A stretch of 64,000 nucleotides of DNA from Isoptericola chiayiensis (GCF_013149805.1 NZ_JABEZT010000004.1:186001-250000); one strand, 5' to 3'; numbered from the stretch's first letter, positions 25,223 to 34,595 are shown. Translations and numbers: made by a program. Notes: generated by a model from the sequence alone, not told the origin.

Positions 25223-25335
25223 CGTGCCCCGCTCCGGGCCGGTGACCTGCATCCCTGTCGCCGAGGTCACACCCCGCGGCGGTCGATCCGGCTACCGCGC
25301 CGGGGTGCGGCCCTGGTAGAGTTTCACACCGCTAC

Positions 25336-25411
<76 letters not shown>

Positions 25412-25483
25412 GCACGGCACGGTCACACGCGTGGCCCGCCGTCGCCCGTGGTCGGTCTCGAGCCTCTCGAGGCCGCCGCACCG

Positions 25484-25559
<76 letters not shown>

Positions 25560-25562
25560 CCG

Positions 25563-25591
25563 AGGCCCCCGTCGCACCGCGACGGGGGCCT
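25563..25591 (+). terminator. Hairpin after the tRNA-Lys pair
   Basis: Arms AGGCCCCCGTCGC and its complement (13 bp) with a 3-base loop, starting 4 bases after the CCA, followed by T-containing sequence. It ends the tRNA transcript. Confidence 0.8.
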
Positions 25592-25721
25592 TCGTCGTCC
25601 CCTGCCCGGGCGGTCGTGCCGACGGGCCGTGGAGCGATCTCTCGGGGAGCATCGACGTGATCCGGCACGACGGGACGGTGCGTCCCGCCGTCGCCGGCCG
25701 ACCGACACGAAGGAGCACCCG

Positions 25722-26147
25722 ATGCAGGACGACGTCCGCGCCGCACTCGACATCCACCCCGCCGCCCCGCCCCGCGACCGGACGATCGACATCACGACCT
25801 ACGGTGCCTCCAGCAAGCAGCCCCGGCGGATCGAGACCTGGTTCCACCACGTCGACGGTCGGTGGTTCCTCAGCGGCAGCCCCGGCCGGCGTGACTGGTA
25901 CGCGAACCTGCGGGCCGACCCGCGCCTCGTCGTCCACCTGAAGCACGGGGTGCGGGCCGACCTCGAGGCACGCGCCGTCCCGGTCGTCGACGCCGAGGAG
26001 AAGCGCCGGGTGATCACGCTGATCCTCGAGGCGCTGGAGGAGATGGGCGGGTGGACGACCGCCGCTCCGGAGAACGTCGACGCGTGGACGGCAGGGAGCC
26101 CCCTGGTCGAGCTCGAGTTCGGCGAGGACCCGGAGGTCGCCGGGTAG
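25722..26147 (+). CDS. Deazaflavin/F420-dependent nitroreductase-family protein
   Basis: 141 residues, DUF385-type split beta-barrel: RRIETWFHHVDGRWFLSGSPGRRDWYANLRADPRLVVHLK is the flavin/F420-binding core. Relatives reduce quinones or nitro compounds with F420H2. AAGGAG lies 7 bases before the ATG. Whether this organism makes F420 is not shown here. Confidence 0.75.
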   Translation: MQDDVRAALDIHPAAPPRDRTIDITTYGASSKQPRRIETWFHHVDGRWFLSGSPGRRDWYANLRADPRLVVHLKHGVRADLEARAVPVVDAEEKRRVITLILEALEEMGGWTTAAPENVDAWTAGSPLVELEFGEDPEVAG

Positions 26148-26190
26148 GGCGGGTGTGGTGCGGTCGTCCACGGAGGGGCACGATGGAGGG

Positions 26191-26598
26191 ATGATCTCCA
26201 CCGAGCTCGCCGCCCGCCTGCGCGACGCGGGGCTGGTCTGGAAGCCCGTCGACGGCGACCGCTTCCAGATCGACTCCCCGCAGCTCACCGACCAGGTGTT
26301 CACGGTCTCCGCCCTCGTGGTCGAGACCCACCACTACGACACCGGCACGGTCCTGGGCTTCAACGGCACCACCGAGTGGGCGCTGGACTCGGTGGACATC
26401 GACGACACGCTCTGGCTGCCGCGCGAGGACCAGCTGCGCGAGCTGCTCGGGGGCACGTTCCGGTCGCTGCGGGACGACGGCGGCACGTTCGTCGTGGAGG
26501 TCGAGCTGCTCGGTCGGCCGCGCACCTTCACCGACCCCGACCCGTCGCAGGCCTACGGCGAGGCGCTGCTCGCCCTCGTGGAGCTGTCCGCCGACTGA
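26191..26598 (+). CDS. Conserved actinobacterial hypothetical protein
   Basis: 135 residues, soluble, acidic, beginning MISTELAARLRDAGLVWKPVDGD. The pattern of an N-terminal helix and alternating strands is conserved-looking, but no catalytic motif is seen. CACGAT ends 6 bases before ATG, so it may be leaderless, though GGAGGG also overlaps that spacer. No function is assigned. Confidence 0.65.
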   Translation: MISTELAARLRDAGLVWKPVDGDRFQIDSPQLTDQVFTVSALVVETHHYDTGTVLGFNGTTEWALDSVDIDDTLWLPREDQLRELLGGTFRSLRDDGGTFVVEVELLGRPRTFTDPDPSQAYGEALLALVELSAD

Positions 26599-26621
26599 CC
26601 GTGCGACGACCCGGCCCCGAC

Positions 26622-26627
26622 TACCCT
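26622..26627 (+). promoter_or_regulatory. -10 hexamer TACCCT for trmB
   Basis: TACCCT ends 6 bases before GTG 26634, without a ribosome binding site between; leaderless pattern. Confidence 0.5.
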
Positions 26628-26633
26628 GGTCCG

Positions 26634-27440
26634 GTGCCGAACTCAGAGCAGAACCCCGGGGCGACGCCCGCCCCGGGCGACGACACCGTCGACCCGCGCC
26701 ACCACCGCCGCCCGCTCAGCTACGTGCGCCGGACCGCGCGGCTGACCGCCGGGCAGCAGAAGGCGTGGGACACGCGGCGGCAGCGCTACCTGGTCGACGT
26801 CCCCCACGAGCACCGCGAGCTCTCCGTCCACCCGGACTGGCGGTTCGACGCCGCCGCGGAGTTCGGGCGGTCCGCGCCGCTCGTGCTGGAGATCGGCACG
26901 GGCCAGGGCGAGTGCATCGTGCACGCCGCGGCGACCCACCCCGAGCGGGACCACCTCGCCGTCGAGGTCTACCGCCCCGGCGTGGCCCAGACGATCGTGC
27001 GCGCCGGGCACGCCGGCGCCGAACCCTCGGTGGCGGGCGGCAACCCGGGCCACGAGCTCGACAACCTGCGCATCATGCAGGTGGACGCCGCCGAGCTGCT
27101 CGGCCACGGCCTGCCCGAGGCGAGCCTGGACGAGCTGTGGGTGTTCTTCCCGGACCCGTGGCCCAAGACGCGCCACCACAAGCGCCGTCTGGTCACGCCC
27201 GCGTTCGCCGAGCTCGCGGCCCGGGCGATCCGGCCGGGCGGTCGCTGGCGCCTGGCCACCGACTGGGCCGAGTACGGCGAGGTCATGCTGGCGGTCGCAG
27301 ACGCGGCGGAAGGATTCCGCAACGCCCACGGCCCGGGAGGCCGGGCGCCCCGCTTCGAGGGGCGGGTCATGACGAGCTTCGAGCGCAAGGGGCTGGACGC
27401 CGGCCGCAGCGTCACGGATCTGGAGTACGTGCGCCTCTGA
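26634..27440 (+). CDS. trmB: tRNA (guanine-N7-)-methyltransferase
   Basis: 268 residues. SAM-binding motif LVLEIGTGQGE at about 84-94, the family signature VFFPDPWPKTRHHKRRL at about 170-186, and the late SFERKGLDAGR motif for tRNA contact are present. It makes m7G46 in the tRNA variable loop. A disordered N-terminal tail of about 40 residues precedes the fold, as in many actinobacterial TrmB. Convergent with bioN across a hairpin. Confidence 0.94.
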   Translation: MPNSEQNPGATPAPGDDTVDPRHHRRPLSYVRRTARLTAGQQKAWDTRRQRYLVDVPHEHRELSVHPDWRFDAAAEFGRSAPLVLEIGTGQGECIVHAAATHPERDHLAVEVYRPGVAQTIVRAGHAGAEPSVAGGNPGHELDNLRIMQVDAAELLGHGLPEASLDELWVFFPDPWPKTRHHKRRLVTPAFAELAARAIRPGGRWRLATDWAEYGEVMLAVADAAEGFRNAHGPGGRAPRFEGRVMTSFERKGLDAGRSVTDLEYVRL

Positions 27441-27444
27441 CCGG

Positions 27445-27474
27445 GGTCCCGGGCCAGGGCCCGGGCCCGGGACC
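27445..27474. terminator. Hairpin between trmB and bioN
   Basis: GGTCCCGGGC (27445-27454) pairs with GCCCGGGACC (27465-27474), 10-base loop, placed 4 bp after trmB and 22 bp from the bioN stop. It can act on both converging transcripts. Confidence 0.7.
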
Positions 27475-27496
27475 GTCCGGCAACTGCGCGAGCAGC

Positions 27497-28066
27497 TCAG
27501 TCGTCCGCGCCCCGGGCCCGCAGCGCCTCGCCGAGGGCGTCGGCGCGACGGAGGGTTCCGACCACGAGCGGGACGGCCGCGGCGCGCAGGTCCCGTTCCC
27601 GGCCGCGTGCCCGCTGGGCGTTCCGCACGCGCTCGACGAGGTCGCCGAGGACCGGCAACGAGCGCAGCGCGAGCGTGAGCACGAGCGCCGCCCGCTCCGC
27701 GTCCACCCACCGGTCCAGCGGCCGCAGCCCCCGGCGGAGCGCGTCGAGGATCGCGGTGGTGGACGTCGTGGCGGTCACCAGCCCCGCCAGCGCCACGAGC
27801 GCCGCCAGGCGTGCGCAGAGCACGACGGCGTCCGACGGGCCGACGAGCCACCACTGCACCGCCAGCAGGCACGGCAGGAACCAGCGCAGGGGGCGCACGT
27901 GCGACCACACCGCCCGCGGGCCGAGCCGCGCTGCACCGTGCAGCGCGAGCACGACGGCGACGGCGACCGCCACGCCCTGGGGCGAGTCGACGGCCAGCAG
28001 GGCCACCGAGGCCACGGCGAGCCCCGCGAGCTTCGGGCCCGCGCCGAGCCGGTGCCGCGCCGTCAC
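27497..28066 (-). CDS. bioN: Energy-coupling factor transmembrane protein BioN
   Basis: 189 residues, CbiQ/EcfT family with four to five hydrophobic spans in the first two thirds. The C-terminal coupling helices carry NAQRARGRE, an A-R-A/G type motif that contacts the ATPase. It forms the T component of a dedicated biotin ECF importer with BioM and BioY. GTG at 28066 overlaps the bioM stop by 4 bases; last gene of the operon. Confidence 0.88.
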   Translation of the reverse strand: MTARHRLGAGPKLAGLAVASVALLAVDSPQGVAVAVAVVLALHGAARLGPRAVWSHVRPLRWFLPCLLAVQWWLVGPSDAVVLCARLAALVALAGLVTATTSTTAILDALRRGLRPLDRWVDAERAALVLTLALRSLPVLGDLVERVRNAQRARGRERDLRAAAVPLVVGTLRRADALGEALRARGADD

Positions 28067-28755
28067 GCCATCAGCTCGCGGTAGGCGGCCACGGCAGGCT
28101 CAGGTCCGTCGTCGACCACCACCCGGCCCTCGTCGACCACGAGCACCCGGTCGTAGTCCGCGACGAGGTCCAGGTCGTGGGTCACCAGCACCACCTGCTG
28201 GTCCAGCGTGGCCAGCCGGCGGGCCACCGTCCGGGTATGGCGCAGGTCCAGCAGCGTGGTCGGCTCGTCGGCCACGACCAGCGCCGGCTCGGTCACCAGC
28301 ACGCTGGACAGCGCCAGGAGCTGCTTCTGCCCCCCGGAGAGCAGGTGCGCCGGGTGGTCGGCGTGCCCGGCCAGGCCGTGACGCTCCAGCTCGTGGGCCA
28401 CCCGCGCGTCGACCTCGTCCCGGGACAGCCCGCGCCGCCGCAGGGAGTAGGCGACGTCCTCGGCGACGGTGGGCATGACGATCTGGGCGTCGGGGTCGGT
28501 GAACACGAACCCGACCCGGCGGCGCACCCGCGCACCGTGGCGCCGGGTGTCCAGGCCGTCCACGTGCACGCGGCCCGACGTCGGCAGCACCAGCCCGTTC
28601 AGCAGCCGCGCGAGCGTGGACTTGCCGGACCCGTTGGCGCCGACGACGGCCACCCGCCGCTCGGTCAGCCGCAACGAGACGCCGCGCAGCACGTGCCGGC
28701 CCTCGCGGCGCACGTGGACGTCGTCGAGCACGATCGGCGCCGGCCCGGGGCTCAT
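28063..28755 (-). CDS. bioM: ECF transporter ATPase BioM
   Basis: 230 residues. Walker A GANGSGKSTL (about 38-47), Q-loop FTDPDAQIV typical of ECF ATPases, signature LLSGGQKQLLAL, Walker B ALVVADEPTTLLDL and the His in VTHDLDLV are all visible. It drives biotin uptake with BioN and BioY. ATG at 28755 overlaps the thiolase stop by 4 bases. Confidence 0.9.
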   Translation of the reverse strand: MSPGPAPIVLDDVHVRREGRHVLRGVSLRLTERRVAVVGANGSGKSTLARLLNGLVLPTSGRVHVDGLDTRRHGARVRRRVGFVFTDPDAQIVMPTVAEDVAYSLRRRGLSRDEVDARVAHELERHGLAGHADHPAHLLSGGQKQLLALSSVLVTEPALVVADEPTTLLDLRHTRTVARRLATLDQQVVLVTHDLDLVADYDRVLVVDEGRVVVDDGPEPAVAAYRELMA

Positions 28756-29885
28756 CGCACGACCTCGGCGAGCAGCGCCACCCCGAGGCCCCCCGTCCCG
28801 GCGACGGCGGCCACCCCGAGGCTGCCGGCCGGCGCCCCGCCGTCCATCAGCCGGGCGAACAGCCGCACGACGGCGACCGCGCCGCTCGCGCCGAACGGAT
28901 GGCCGTACCCCAGGGCGCCGCCGTCCGGGTTCCACCGGGGGTCGGCGGGATCGATGCCCAGGTCGTCGGCCACGCACAGCGCCTGCACCGCGAAGGCCTC
29001 CACCAGTTCGACCGCCGCCAGGTCGTCGACGGTCACCCCGCCGCGACGGCAGGCGGCACGCACGGCCTCGACCGGTGCCAGCAGCGGCATCGCCGGGTCC
29101 CCGGCCGTGGTGACGACGGCCCGCAGCCGCAGCCCGGGCACGCCGTCGGGCACCAGCACGACGGCGGCGGCGCCGTCCGCCGCCGGTGCCGCCGACGCCG
29201 CGGTGACGCTCCCGTCGGTGGCGAACGCGCCGGGCAGCCGGTCCAGGACCGCCGCGGCGAGGTCCCGCGCGTGCTCGTCACGCGTCGGACCGCCCGCGAC
29301 GACCTCGCCGGAGAACCGGCCCGCCGTACGTGCGGCGCGCACGCGCCGGTGCGACGCCGTCGCGTACCGGTGCTGGCGCTCGCGCGGGACGTCGCGCTCG
29401 CGGGCCAGGCGGTCCGCGGCCTCGCCCGCCTCCGGGTCGGCCCAGGGCGGCGGCGCGAACGAGGAGCGGACGTAGGCACAGCCGTCGTGGGAGCGTGCCG
29501 GTGCGCGGGAGGCCGACTCCACGCCCCCCGCGAGCACCGCGCCGGCCTGGCCGGCGTCGACCAGCGCCGCACCGACGGCCACGGCGGCCAGCCCCGAGGC
29601 GCACTGGCGGTCCACGGTGAGACCGGGCACCCGGGCGCCCAGGCCCGCGAGGGCGGCCCGCCGGGCGACGTTGCCGCCGTGCCCCGCCGCGTTGCCGAGG
29701 ACGACCTCGAGGCCGTCGGGTCCGGCAACGCCGTGGGTTCCGGAGGTGCCGACGGGTCCGGCCGCACCGGCGTCCCGGGCGACGGCGGCCAGGACGCCGG
29801 CGGCGAGGACGGTCTCGTCGCGCCGGCCGTGCCCCCGGCCGGGCAGCCCGATCCAGGTGCGCCGCGCGGCCGCGATCGTGCTCAC
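28752..29885 (-). CDS. Thiolase (acetyl-CoA acetyltransferase family) in the biotin operon
   Basis: 377 residues. The acyl-accepting Cys is in TVDRQCASGLAAV and the C-terminal GGALGYGHPFGASGA provides the second active-site part. The late Cys found in CxG motifs of most thiolases is replaced: the segment reads AGTGGLG, so catalysis may be altered. It lies between the acyl-CoA ligase and bioM, overlapping both by 4 bases. B. subtilis yhfS, in the BirA-controlled yhfUTS operon, is the counterpart by context. A role with pimelate-like acyl-CoA is inference. Confidence 0.82.
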   Translation of the reverse strand: MSTIAAARRTWIGLPGRGHGRRDETVLAAGVLAAVARDAGAAGPVGTSGTHGVAGPDGLEVVLGNAAGHGGNVARRAALAGLGARVPGLTVDRQCASGLAAVAVGAALVDAGQAGAVLAGGVESASRAPARSHDGCAYVRSSFAPPPWADPEAGEAADRLARERDVPRERQHRYATASHRRVRAARTAGRFSGEVVAGGPTRDEHARDLAAAVLDRLPGAFATDGSVTAASAAPAADGAAAVVLVPDGVPGLRLRAVVTTAGDPAMPLLAPVEAVRAACRRGGVTVDDLAAVELVEAFAVQALCVADDLGIDPADPRWNPDGGALGYGHPFGASGAVAVVRLFARLMDGGAPAGSLGVAAVAGTGGLGVALLAEVVR

Positions 29886-31276
29886 CGCAGCACCTCCAGC
29901 CCCAGGTGGACCTCCGGGTCGGTGCCGGCCACGGCGGCGCCGAGCGCGGCGCGGGCGGCCTTGCCGCTGGAGGTCCGGGGCAGGGCGTCCAGGCGGTACC
30001 AGCGGCGGGGCCGCTGGGCGGGTGCGAGGCTCGCGCGGGCCACCCGGTCCAGGTGGGCGCGCAGGCCCGGGCGGTCGTCGGCCTCCACGATCCCCACGAC
30101 GACGGCCCCGAGCCGGCGGTGCGGGGCCCCGGTGACCACGACGTCGCGGACCCCGGGGACGGGGCGCAGCGCGGACTCGACGTCCTCGGGCACCACCGTG
30201 GCACCGGCGGTCAGGACCGCGCCGTCGCCCCGGCCCCGCAGCACCAGCGCGGCGTCGTCGCCGGGTGCCGGGGGGTCGGCGAGGTCGCCGACGGTGGCCC
30301 AGCCGGCCTCGGTGCGCAGCGGGCCGCGAGCGCCGGCGAGGTACCCGGTGCACGTCCACGGCGAGCGCACCCAGACCTCGCCGAGCCGGGTGCCGTGCTG
30401 CGGACGGACCTCGACGTCGACCTCCGGGAAGGGGCGCAGCCCGCGGCCGGTGTCCACGGCGACGAAGCTGAGCTCGACGGCCCCGTAATAGGCGATCACG
30501 TGCAGGCGGTGGGCGGCCGCGCGGACCCGCTGGGCGCGGTCGGTGCCGGCGCCCCCGACGACGACGGTGCGCAGCCGGCTCGGCACGCCGGCGTCCAGGG
30601 CGTCGAGCAGGTCGTCGAGCCGCGAGGGCACCACGTGGGCGACGTCCGCGTCGGCGAGCGCCGCCGTCGTGCCGGCTCGGCCGTCGACGAGGTGGACGCG
30701 GGCGCCGCGGGCCAGGGCGTGCACGGCGGCGAAGCAGTGCAGGGAGGAGGCCAGCGGCCCCGTGACGAGCACGGTGTCGTCGGGGCGGATGCCGGTGAGG
30801 CGGTCGACGTGCCCGAAGGAGCCGGTCCACGAGCGGCGGCTGCGCACGACGGCCCGGGGTCGTCCGGTGCTGCCGGAGGAGAATCCGGCCCAGGCGGGGG
30901 CGTCGCCGTCGGGCGGGGGGCCGGGGTCCGGGGGAGAGCCGAGCCCGCGGGGCAGGGGGAGGGGCACGACGACGTCGGGCGAGAGCGTGCGCAGGACCTC
31001 GGCGCGCTGGTGGTGCCCCCAGGCGGGGTCGCCGACGAGGCCGACGGCGCCGGCACGGTCGGCGGCGAGCAGGGCGACGAGCGTGTCGACGGGGTCGTTG
31101 AGCGTCAGGGCGACGAGCTGGCCGGGCCGGGTGCCGGTGGCGCGCAGGTGGTCGGCCCCGGCGGCGACGTCGGCGGCGAGCTCGGCGTAGGTGCGCGACC
31201 GGTCGCCGTGGCGCAGGGCCTCGTGACGCGCGGCCGGGCCGGCGCCGTGGGTCAGGACGTGGTGCGCGACCGGCAC
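29882..31276 (-). CDS. Acyl-CoA synthetase (AMP-binding) in the biotin operon
   Basis: 464 residues, ANL superfamily. The P-loop FSSGSTGRPRAVV is at about 131-143, the A5-type YYGAVELSFV and A7-type GDLADPP motifs follow, and the C-terminal lysine region is RTSSGKAARA. It would activate a carboxylic acid as acyl-AMP and then acyl-CoA. GTG at 31276 has GGGAGG 7 bases upstream and is 2 bp from the bioY stop. The counterpart of B. subtilis yhfT by operon position. At 464 residues it is shorter than typical fatty-acyl ligases. Confidence 0.84.
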   Translation of the reverse strand: MPVAHHVLTHGAGPAARHEALRHGDRSRTYAELAADVAAGADHLRATGTRPGQLVALTLNDPVDTLVALLAADRAGAVGLVGDPAWGHHQRAEVLRTLSPDVVVPLPLPRGLGSPPDPGPPPDGDAPAWAGFSSGSTGRPRAVVRSRRSWTGSFGHVDRLTGIRPDDTVLVTGPLASSLHCFAAVHALARGARVHLVDGRAGTTAALADADVAHVVPSRLDDLLDALDAGVPSRLRTVVVGGAGTDRAQRVRAAAHRLHVIAYYGAVELSFVAVDTGRGLRPFPEVDVEVRPQHGTRLGEVWVRSPWTCTGYLAGARGPLRTEAGWATVGDLADPPAPGDDAALVLRGRGDGAVLTAGATVVPEDVESALRPVPGVRDVVVTGAPHRRLGAVVVGIVEADDRPGLRAHLDRVARASLAPAQRPRRWYRLDALPRTSSGKAARAALGAAVAGTDPEVHLGLEVLR

Positions 31277-31278
31277 CC

Positions 31279-31872
31279 TCAGTCCTCCCGGTGCCGCAGG
31301 GCCGCAGGGTAGGCGCGGGCGACGCCGACGGTGACGGCGGCGCAGGCGACGGCCTTGAGCAGGTCGCCGGGCAGGAACACCGCCGACAGCAGCGCCGTCT
31401 CGGGCACCGGGACGCCGGTGACGGCGGCCTGGACGGGGATGCCGCAGGCGTACACGACGCCGACACCGCCGACGACGGCGGCCCCGAGCACCCCGAGGAA
31501 CGTCACGCGGCGCAGCCGGTGCACGAGCAGGCCGACCACCCACGCACCGACGACGAACCCGACCAGGTAGCCCGCCGAGGGGCCGACGAACGCCCCGAGA
31601 CCGCCCCGGCCGCCCGCCAGGACGGGCAGCCCGGCGGCGGCGAGCGCCAGGAACGTCAGGACCGCGAGCGCGCCGCGGCGCGCGCCGAGGATCGCTCCGG
31701 CCAGCATCACGCCGAGGGTCTGCAGGGTCACGGGGACGGCGTTGCCGAGCAGCGGCAGGGCGCCGGGCAGGCCGAGGACGGCGATCAGGGCGGCGAACGT
31801 CGCCACGCGCGCGGCGTCGGCGGCGTGCAGGCCGGCGCGCGTGGTGGGGACGGTGGCGGTGGGGTCGGTCAC
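31279..31872 (-). CDS. bioY: Biotin ECF transporter S component BioY
   Basis: 197 residues with six hydrophobic segments. The family patterns PVTLQTLGVMLAGAILGARRGALAV and GPSAGYLVGFVVGA are both present; these line the biotin pocket. GTG at 31872 has GAGGAG 4 bases upstream. First gene of the operon bioY-ligase-thiolase-bioM-bioN. No BirA or BioQ box of known type was found upstream. Confidence 0.92.
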   Translation of the reverse strand: MTDPTATVPTTRAGLHAADAARVATFAALIAVLGLPGALPLLGNAVPVTLQTLGVMLAGAILGARRGALAVLTFLALAAAGLPVLAGGRGGLGAFVGPSAGYLVGFVVGAWVVGLLVHRLRRVTFLGVLGAAVVGGVGVVYACGIPVQAAVTGVPVPETALLSAVFLPGDLLKAVACAAVTVGVARAYPAALRHRED

Positions 31873-31981
31873 GGTGCTCCTCGGTGGGCGTCGAGCGGGC
31901 GGTGCTGCCGGTCCCACTCTGGCGCCCCGGGCCCGGCACCTGCGCCGGGCCGTGGCGCCACCGGGCGGCCGCCGTCGTGCA

Positions 31982-32008
31982 CGGATCCCACAACGCGTTG
32001 CCGGATCC
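31982..32008. promoter_or_regulatory. CGGATCC-flanked palindrome between bioY and the oxidoreductase
   Basis: The perfect 10-bp palindrome CAACGCGTTG (31991-32000) lies between two direct copies of CGGATCC (31982-31988 and 32002-32008), in the 218-bp divergent region. It is a candidate site for a biotin-responsive or other regulator; it does not match BirA, BioR or BioQ sites known to me. Confidence 0.4.
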
Positions 32009-32090
32009 ACCAACGCCGAGCGGTCGCAGGGGAGGGAACTCTCCAACGTCTCGACCTGCGGGACGCGGCGCGGCGCGACACGATGCCCCC

Positions 32091-33572
32091 ATGGAGCAGA
32101 CGTTCGACGTGATCGTGCTCGGTGCCGGCCCGGTGGGGGAGAACGCCGCCGACCGTGCGTCGCGCACCGGCCTGTCCGTGGCCGTGGTGGAGGCCGAGCT
32201 GGTGGGTGGGGAGTGCTCGTACTGGGCGTGCATCCCGTCCAAGACGCTGCTGCGACCGGGCGCCGCCCGGGACGCGGCGGCGCAGGTGCCCGGGGTCGCC
32301 GACCCCGGTGCCCTCGACGCGGGCGCGGTGCTGGCCTGGCGCGACGAGATGACCGGCGAGGGCGACGACTCGGGTCAGGTGTCCTGGCTCGAGTCGATCG
32401 GCGTGACGGTCGTGCGCGGGCACGGACGGCTCGTCGCCGAGCGCGTCGTGGAGGTCACGCCCGCCCGGACGGTGGACGACGACGGGCCGGGCGAGGTGCA
32501 CCGGCTCGCGGCGCGCTGCGCCGTGGTGGTGGCCACCGGCAGCGAGGTCACCCTGCCGCCCGTGCCCGGCCTGGCCGCGGCCAACCCGTGGACGTCGCGC
32601 GAGGCGACCTCCGCCGAGACAGTGCCCGAGTCCCTCGTGATCGTCGGTGGCGGGGTGGTCGGCTGCGAGATGGCGACCGCGTACGCCGACCTCGGCGCCC
32701 ACGTGACGCTTCTGGCGCGCTCGGGGCTGCTCGGCGGGGCGGAGGAGTTCGCGGGCGAGGCCGTCGCCGCCGCGCTGCGTGACGCCGGGGTGGACGTCCG
32801 CCTCGGCGCCGACGTGCGGGCCGTCTCCCGGCCCGAGGTCGGCGGGCGCGTCAGCGTCGAGGTGGACCACGACGGCAGCACCGAGCAGGTCGAGGCCGCC
32901 GAGCTCCTCGTCGCCACCGGACGCCGGCCACGCACCGGGGACGTCGGCCTGGACACCGTCGGACTCACCCCCGGAGACCCGCTGACCATCGACGACAGCA
33001 CCGCCGTCACCGGCGCGGGCGAGGACCCCCAGGGACGGCCCTGGCTGTACGCGTGCGGCGACGTGACCGGCCGCGTGGCGACCACCCACCAGGGCAAGTA
33101 CCAGGCGCGGGTGGCCGGCGACGTGGTCGCGGCCCGCTTCGGTCCCGGGGACGATCCCACCGCGCAGGTACCGCCGTCGGGCACCTGGAGCCCCTACGCC
33201 GCGCGCGCCGACCACGGCGCGCAGACCCAGGCGGTCTTCACCCGCCCGCAGGTGGCGTGGGTCGGGCCCACCGAGCGCGAGGCCCGCGAGGCCGGACTCG
33301 CGGTGCAGGCCGTCGACTACGACCTCTCCGGCGTGGCCGGGGCGAGCGTGACCTCCCCGCACTACGCCGGCCGGGCGCGCATCCTCGTCGACACCGGGCG
33401 CCGCGTCCTGGTCGGGGCGACGTTCGTGGGACCCGACGCCGGCGAGATGCTGCACGCCGCCACCATCGCCGTCGTCGGCGAGGTGCCCCTGGACCGGCTG
33501 TGGCACGCCGTGCCCGCCTTCCCCACGGTCAGCGAGGTGTGGCTGCGGTTCTGCGAGGAGTACGGGATGTGA
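32091..33572 (+). CDS. Pyridine nucleotide-disulfide oxidoreductase
   Basis: 493 residues, lipoamide-dehydrogenase/mercuric-reductase type. FAD-binding [10 protein letters not shown] near the N-terminus, the redox pair in [11 protein letters not shown] (C-x4-C), the NAD(P)-binding [17 protein letters not shown], and a C-terminal dimerisation domain are seen. The His-Glu pair of true lipoamide dehydrogenases is in [13 protein letters not shown]. The disulfide spacing [11 protein letters not shown] differs from GGTCxNxGCIPSK at several places, as in soluble oxidoreductases of this group. CACGAT ends 6 bases before ATG, so it may be leaderless. Confidence 0.87.
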   Translation: MEQTFDVIVLGAGPVGENAADRASRTGLSVAVVEAELVGGECSYWACIPSKTLLRPGAARDAAAQVPGVADPGALDAGAVLAWRDEMTGEGDDSGQVSWLESIGVTVVRGHGRLVAERVVEVTPARTVDDDGPGEVHRLAARCAVVVATGSEVTLPPVPGLAAANPWTSREATSAETVPESLVIVGGGVVGCEMATAYADLGAHVTLLARSGLLGGAEEFAGEAVAAALRDAGVDVRLGADVRAVSRPEVGGRVSVEVDHDGSTEQVEAAELLVATGRRPRTGDVGLDTVGLTPGDPLTIDDSTAVTGAGEDPQGRPWLYACGDVTGRVATTHQGKYQARVAGDVVAARFGPGDDPTAQVPPSGTWSPYAARADHGAQTQAVFTRPQVAWVGPTEREAREAGLAVQAVDYDLSGVAGASVTSPHYAGRARILVDTGRRVLVGATFVGPDAGEMLHAATIAVVGEVPLDRLWHAVPAFPTVSEVWLRFCEEYGM

Positions 33573-33611
33573 GCGGACCGGGCACGAAGCGCCGCCGAAA
33601 CCTGCGCCCGC

Positions 33612-33617
33612 TAGGCT
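33612..33617 (+). promoter_or_regulatory. -10 hexamer TAGGCT for ATP-grasp gene
   Basis: TAGGCT ends 7 bases before GTG 33625 and no ribosome binding site intervenes; leaderless pattern identical to that of the ABC-F gene. Confidence 0.55.
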
Positions 33618-33624
33618 TCGGGCC

Positions 33625-34542
33625 GTGACCTCCTCGACGAAGCGAGTCGGACTCGCCACCTGCTCCGTCCTGCCCGACCTCGACGCCGACGACCGTCCGA
33701 TCGTCCCCGCCCTGGCCGCCCGCGGCGTGACCGCCGAGCCCGTCGTCTGGGACGACCCCGACGTGGACTGGTCCGCCTACGACCTCGTCGTCGTGCGGTC
33801 CACCTACGACTACTCGCCGCGCCGCGACGAGTTCATCGCCTGGGCGCGCTCGGTGCCGAACCTGGCCAACAGCGCCGACGTCATCGCGTGGAACACCGAC
33901 AAGACGTACCTGCAGGCCATGGACGACGCGGGCGTGCCCGTCATCCCGACGATCTGGCTCGACCCGGAGCGGCACCTGTCCAAGCGGGCCATCCACACGC
34001 GCATGCCCGCCTTCGGCGACTTCGTGGTCAAGCCCGTCGTCTCCGCCGGCGCCCAGGACACCGGCCGCTACCAGCCCGTCAGCTCCGAGTCGCGGGCGCT
34101 CGCGATCCAGCACGCCAAGGACCTGCTCGACGGCGGCCGCGCCATCATGATCCAGCCGTACGTGACCAGCGTGGACACCGCGGGCGAGACCTGCCTGATC
34201 TTCGTCGAGGGGGAGGTGCAGCACGCGGTGCGCAAGAACGCGCTGCTCACCGGGCCGAGCCGACCCACCCAGGGGCTGTACCGCAAGGAGACGATGCGCG
34301 CGGTGGAGGCGACCGACGTGCAGGTGGACGTCGCCCGCCGGGCCCTCGCCGTCGCGCACGAGCAGCTCGGCGTCACCGAGCCGTTCCTGTACGCCCGGGT
34401 GGACCTCGTCGGCGGGACCGAGGACGAGGCGCCCATGGTGATCGAGCTGGAGCTGACCGAGCCGTCGCTGTGGCTCAAGCACGCCGGGGACGCCGGCACG
34501 GCCGAGAAGTTCGCCGACGCGATCGTCGCCCGCCTGGGCTGA
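33625..34542 (+). CDS. ATP-grasp domain protein
   Basis: 305 residues. The glycine-rich/Lys region FGDFVVKPVVSAGAQDTGRY is the ATP-binding part, and the C-terminal APMVIELELTEPSLWL carries the metal-binding Glu residues seen in RimK/glutathione-synthetase-like ATP-grasp enzymes. It should ligate a carboxylate to an amine or thiol; no partner is encoded nearby. Usual size for this actinobacterial family. Convergent with the osmoprotectant operon across repeat array 2. Confidence 0.83.
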   Translation: MTSSTKRVGLATCSVLPDLDADDRPIVPALAARGVTAEPVVWDDPDVDWSAYDLVVVRSTYDYSPRRDEFIAWARSVPNLANSADVIAWNTDKTYLQAMDDAGVPVIPTIWLDPERHLSKRAIHTRMPAFGDFVVKPVVSAGAQDTGRYQPVSSESRALAIQHAKDLLDGGRAIMIQPYVTSVDTAGETCLIFVEGEVQHAVRKNALLTGPSRPTQGLYRKETMRAVEATDVQVDVARRALAVAHEQLGVTEPFLYARVDLVGGTEDEAPMVIELELTEPSLWLKHAGDAGTAEKFADAIVARLG

Positions 34543-34595
34543 CGCGCCCGATCCCGATCGCGACCCGACCCCGGGGCCGACCCTGGGCCGGACCC

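Noticed and set aside
31873-32090. BirA, BioR or BioQ box upstream of bioY
   Set aside because: No sequence close to these published sites was found on either strand.
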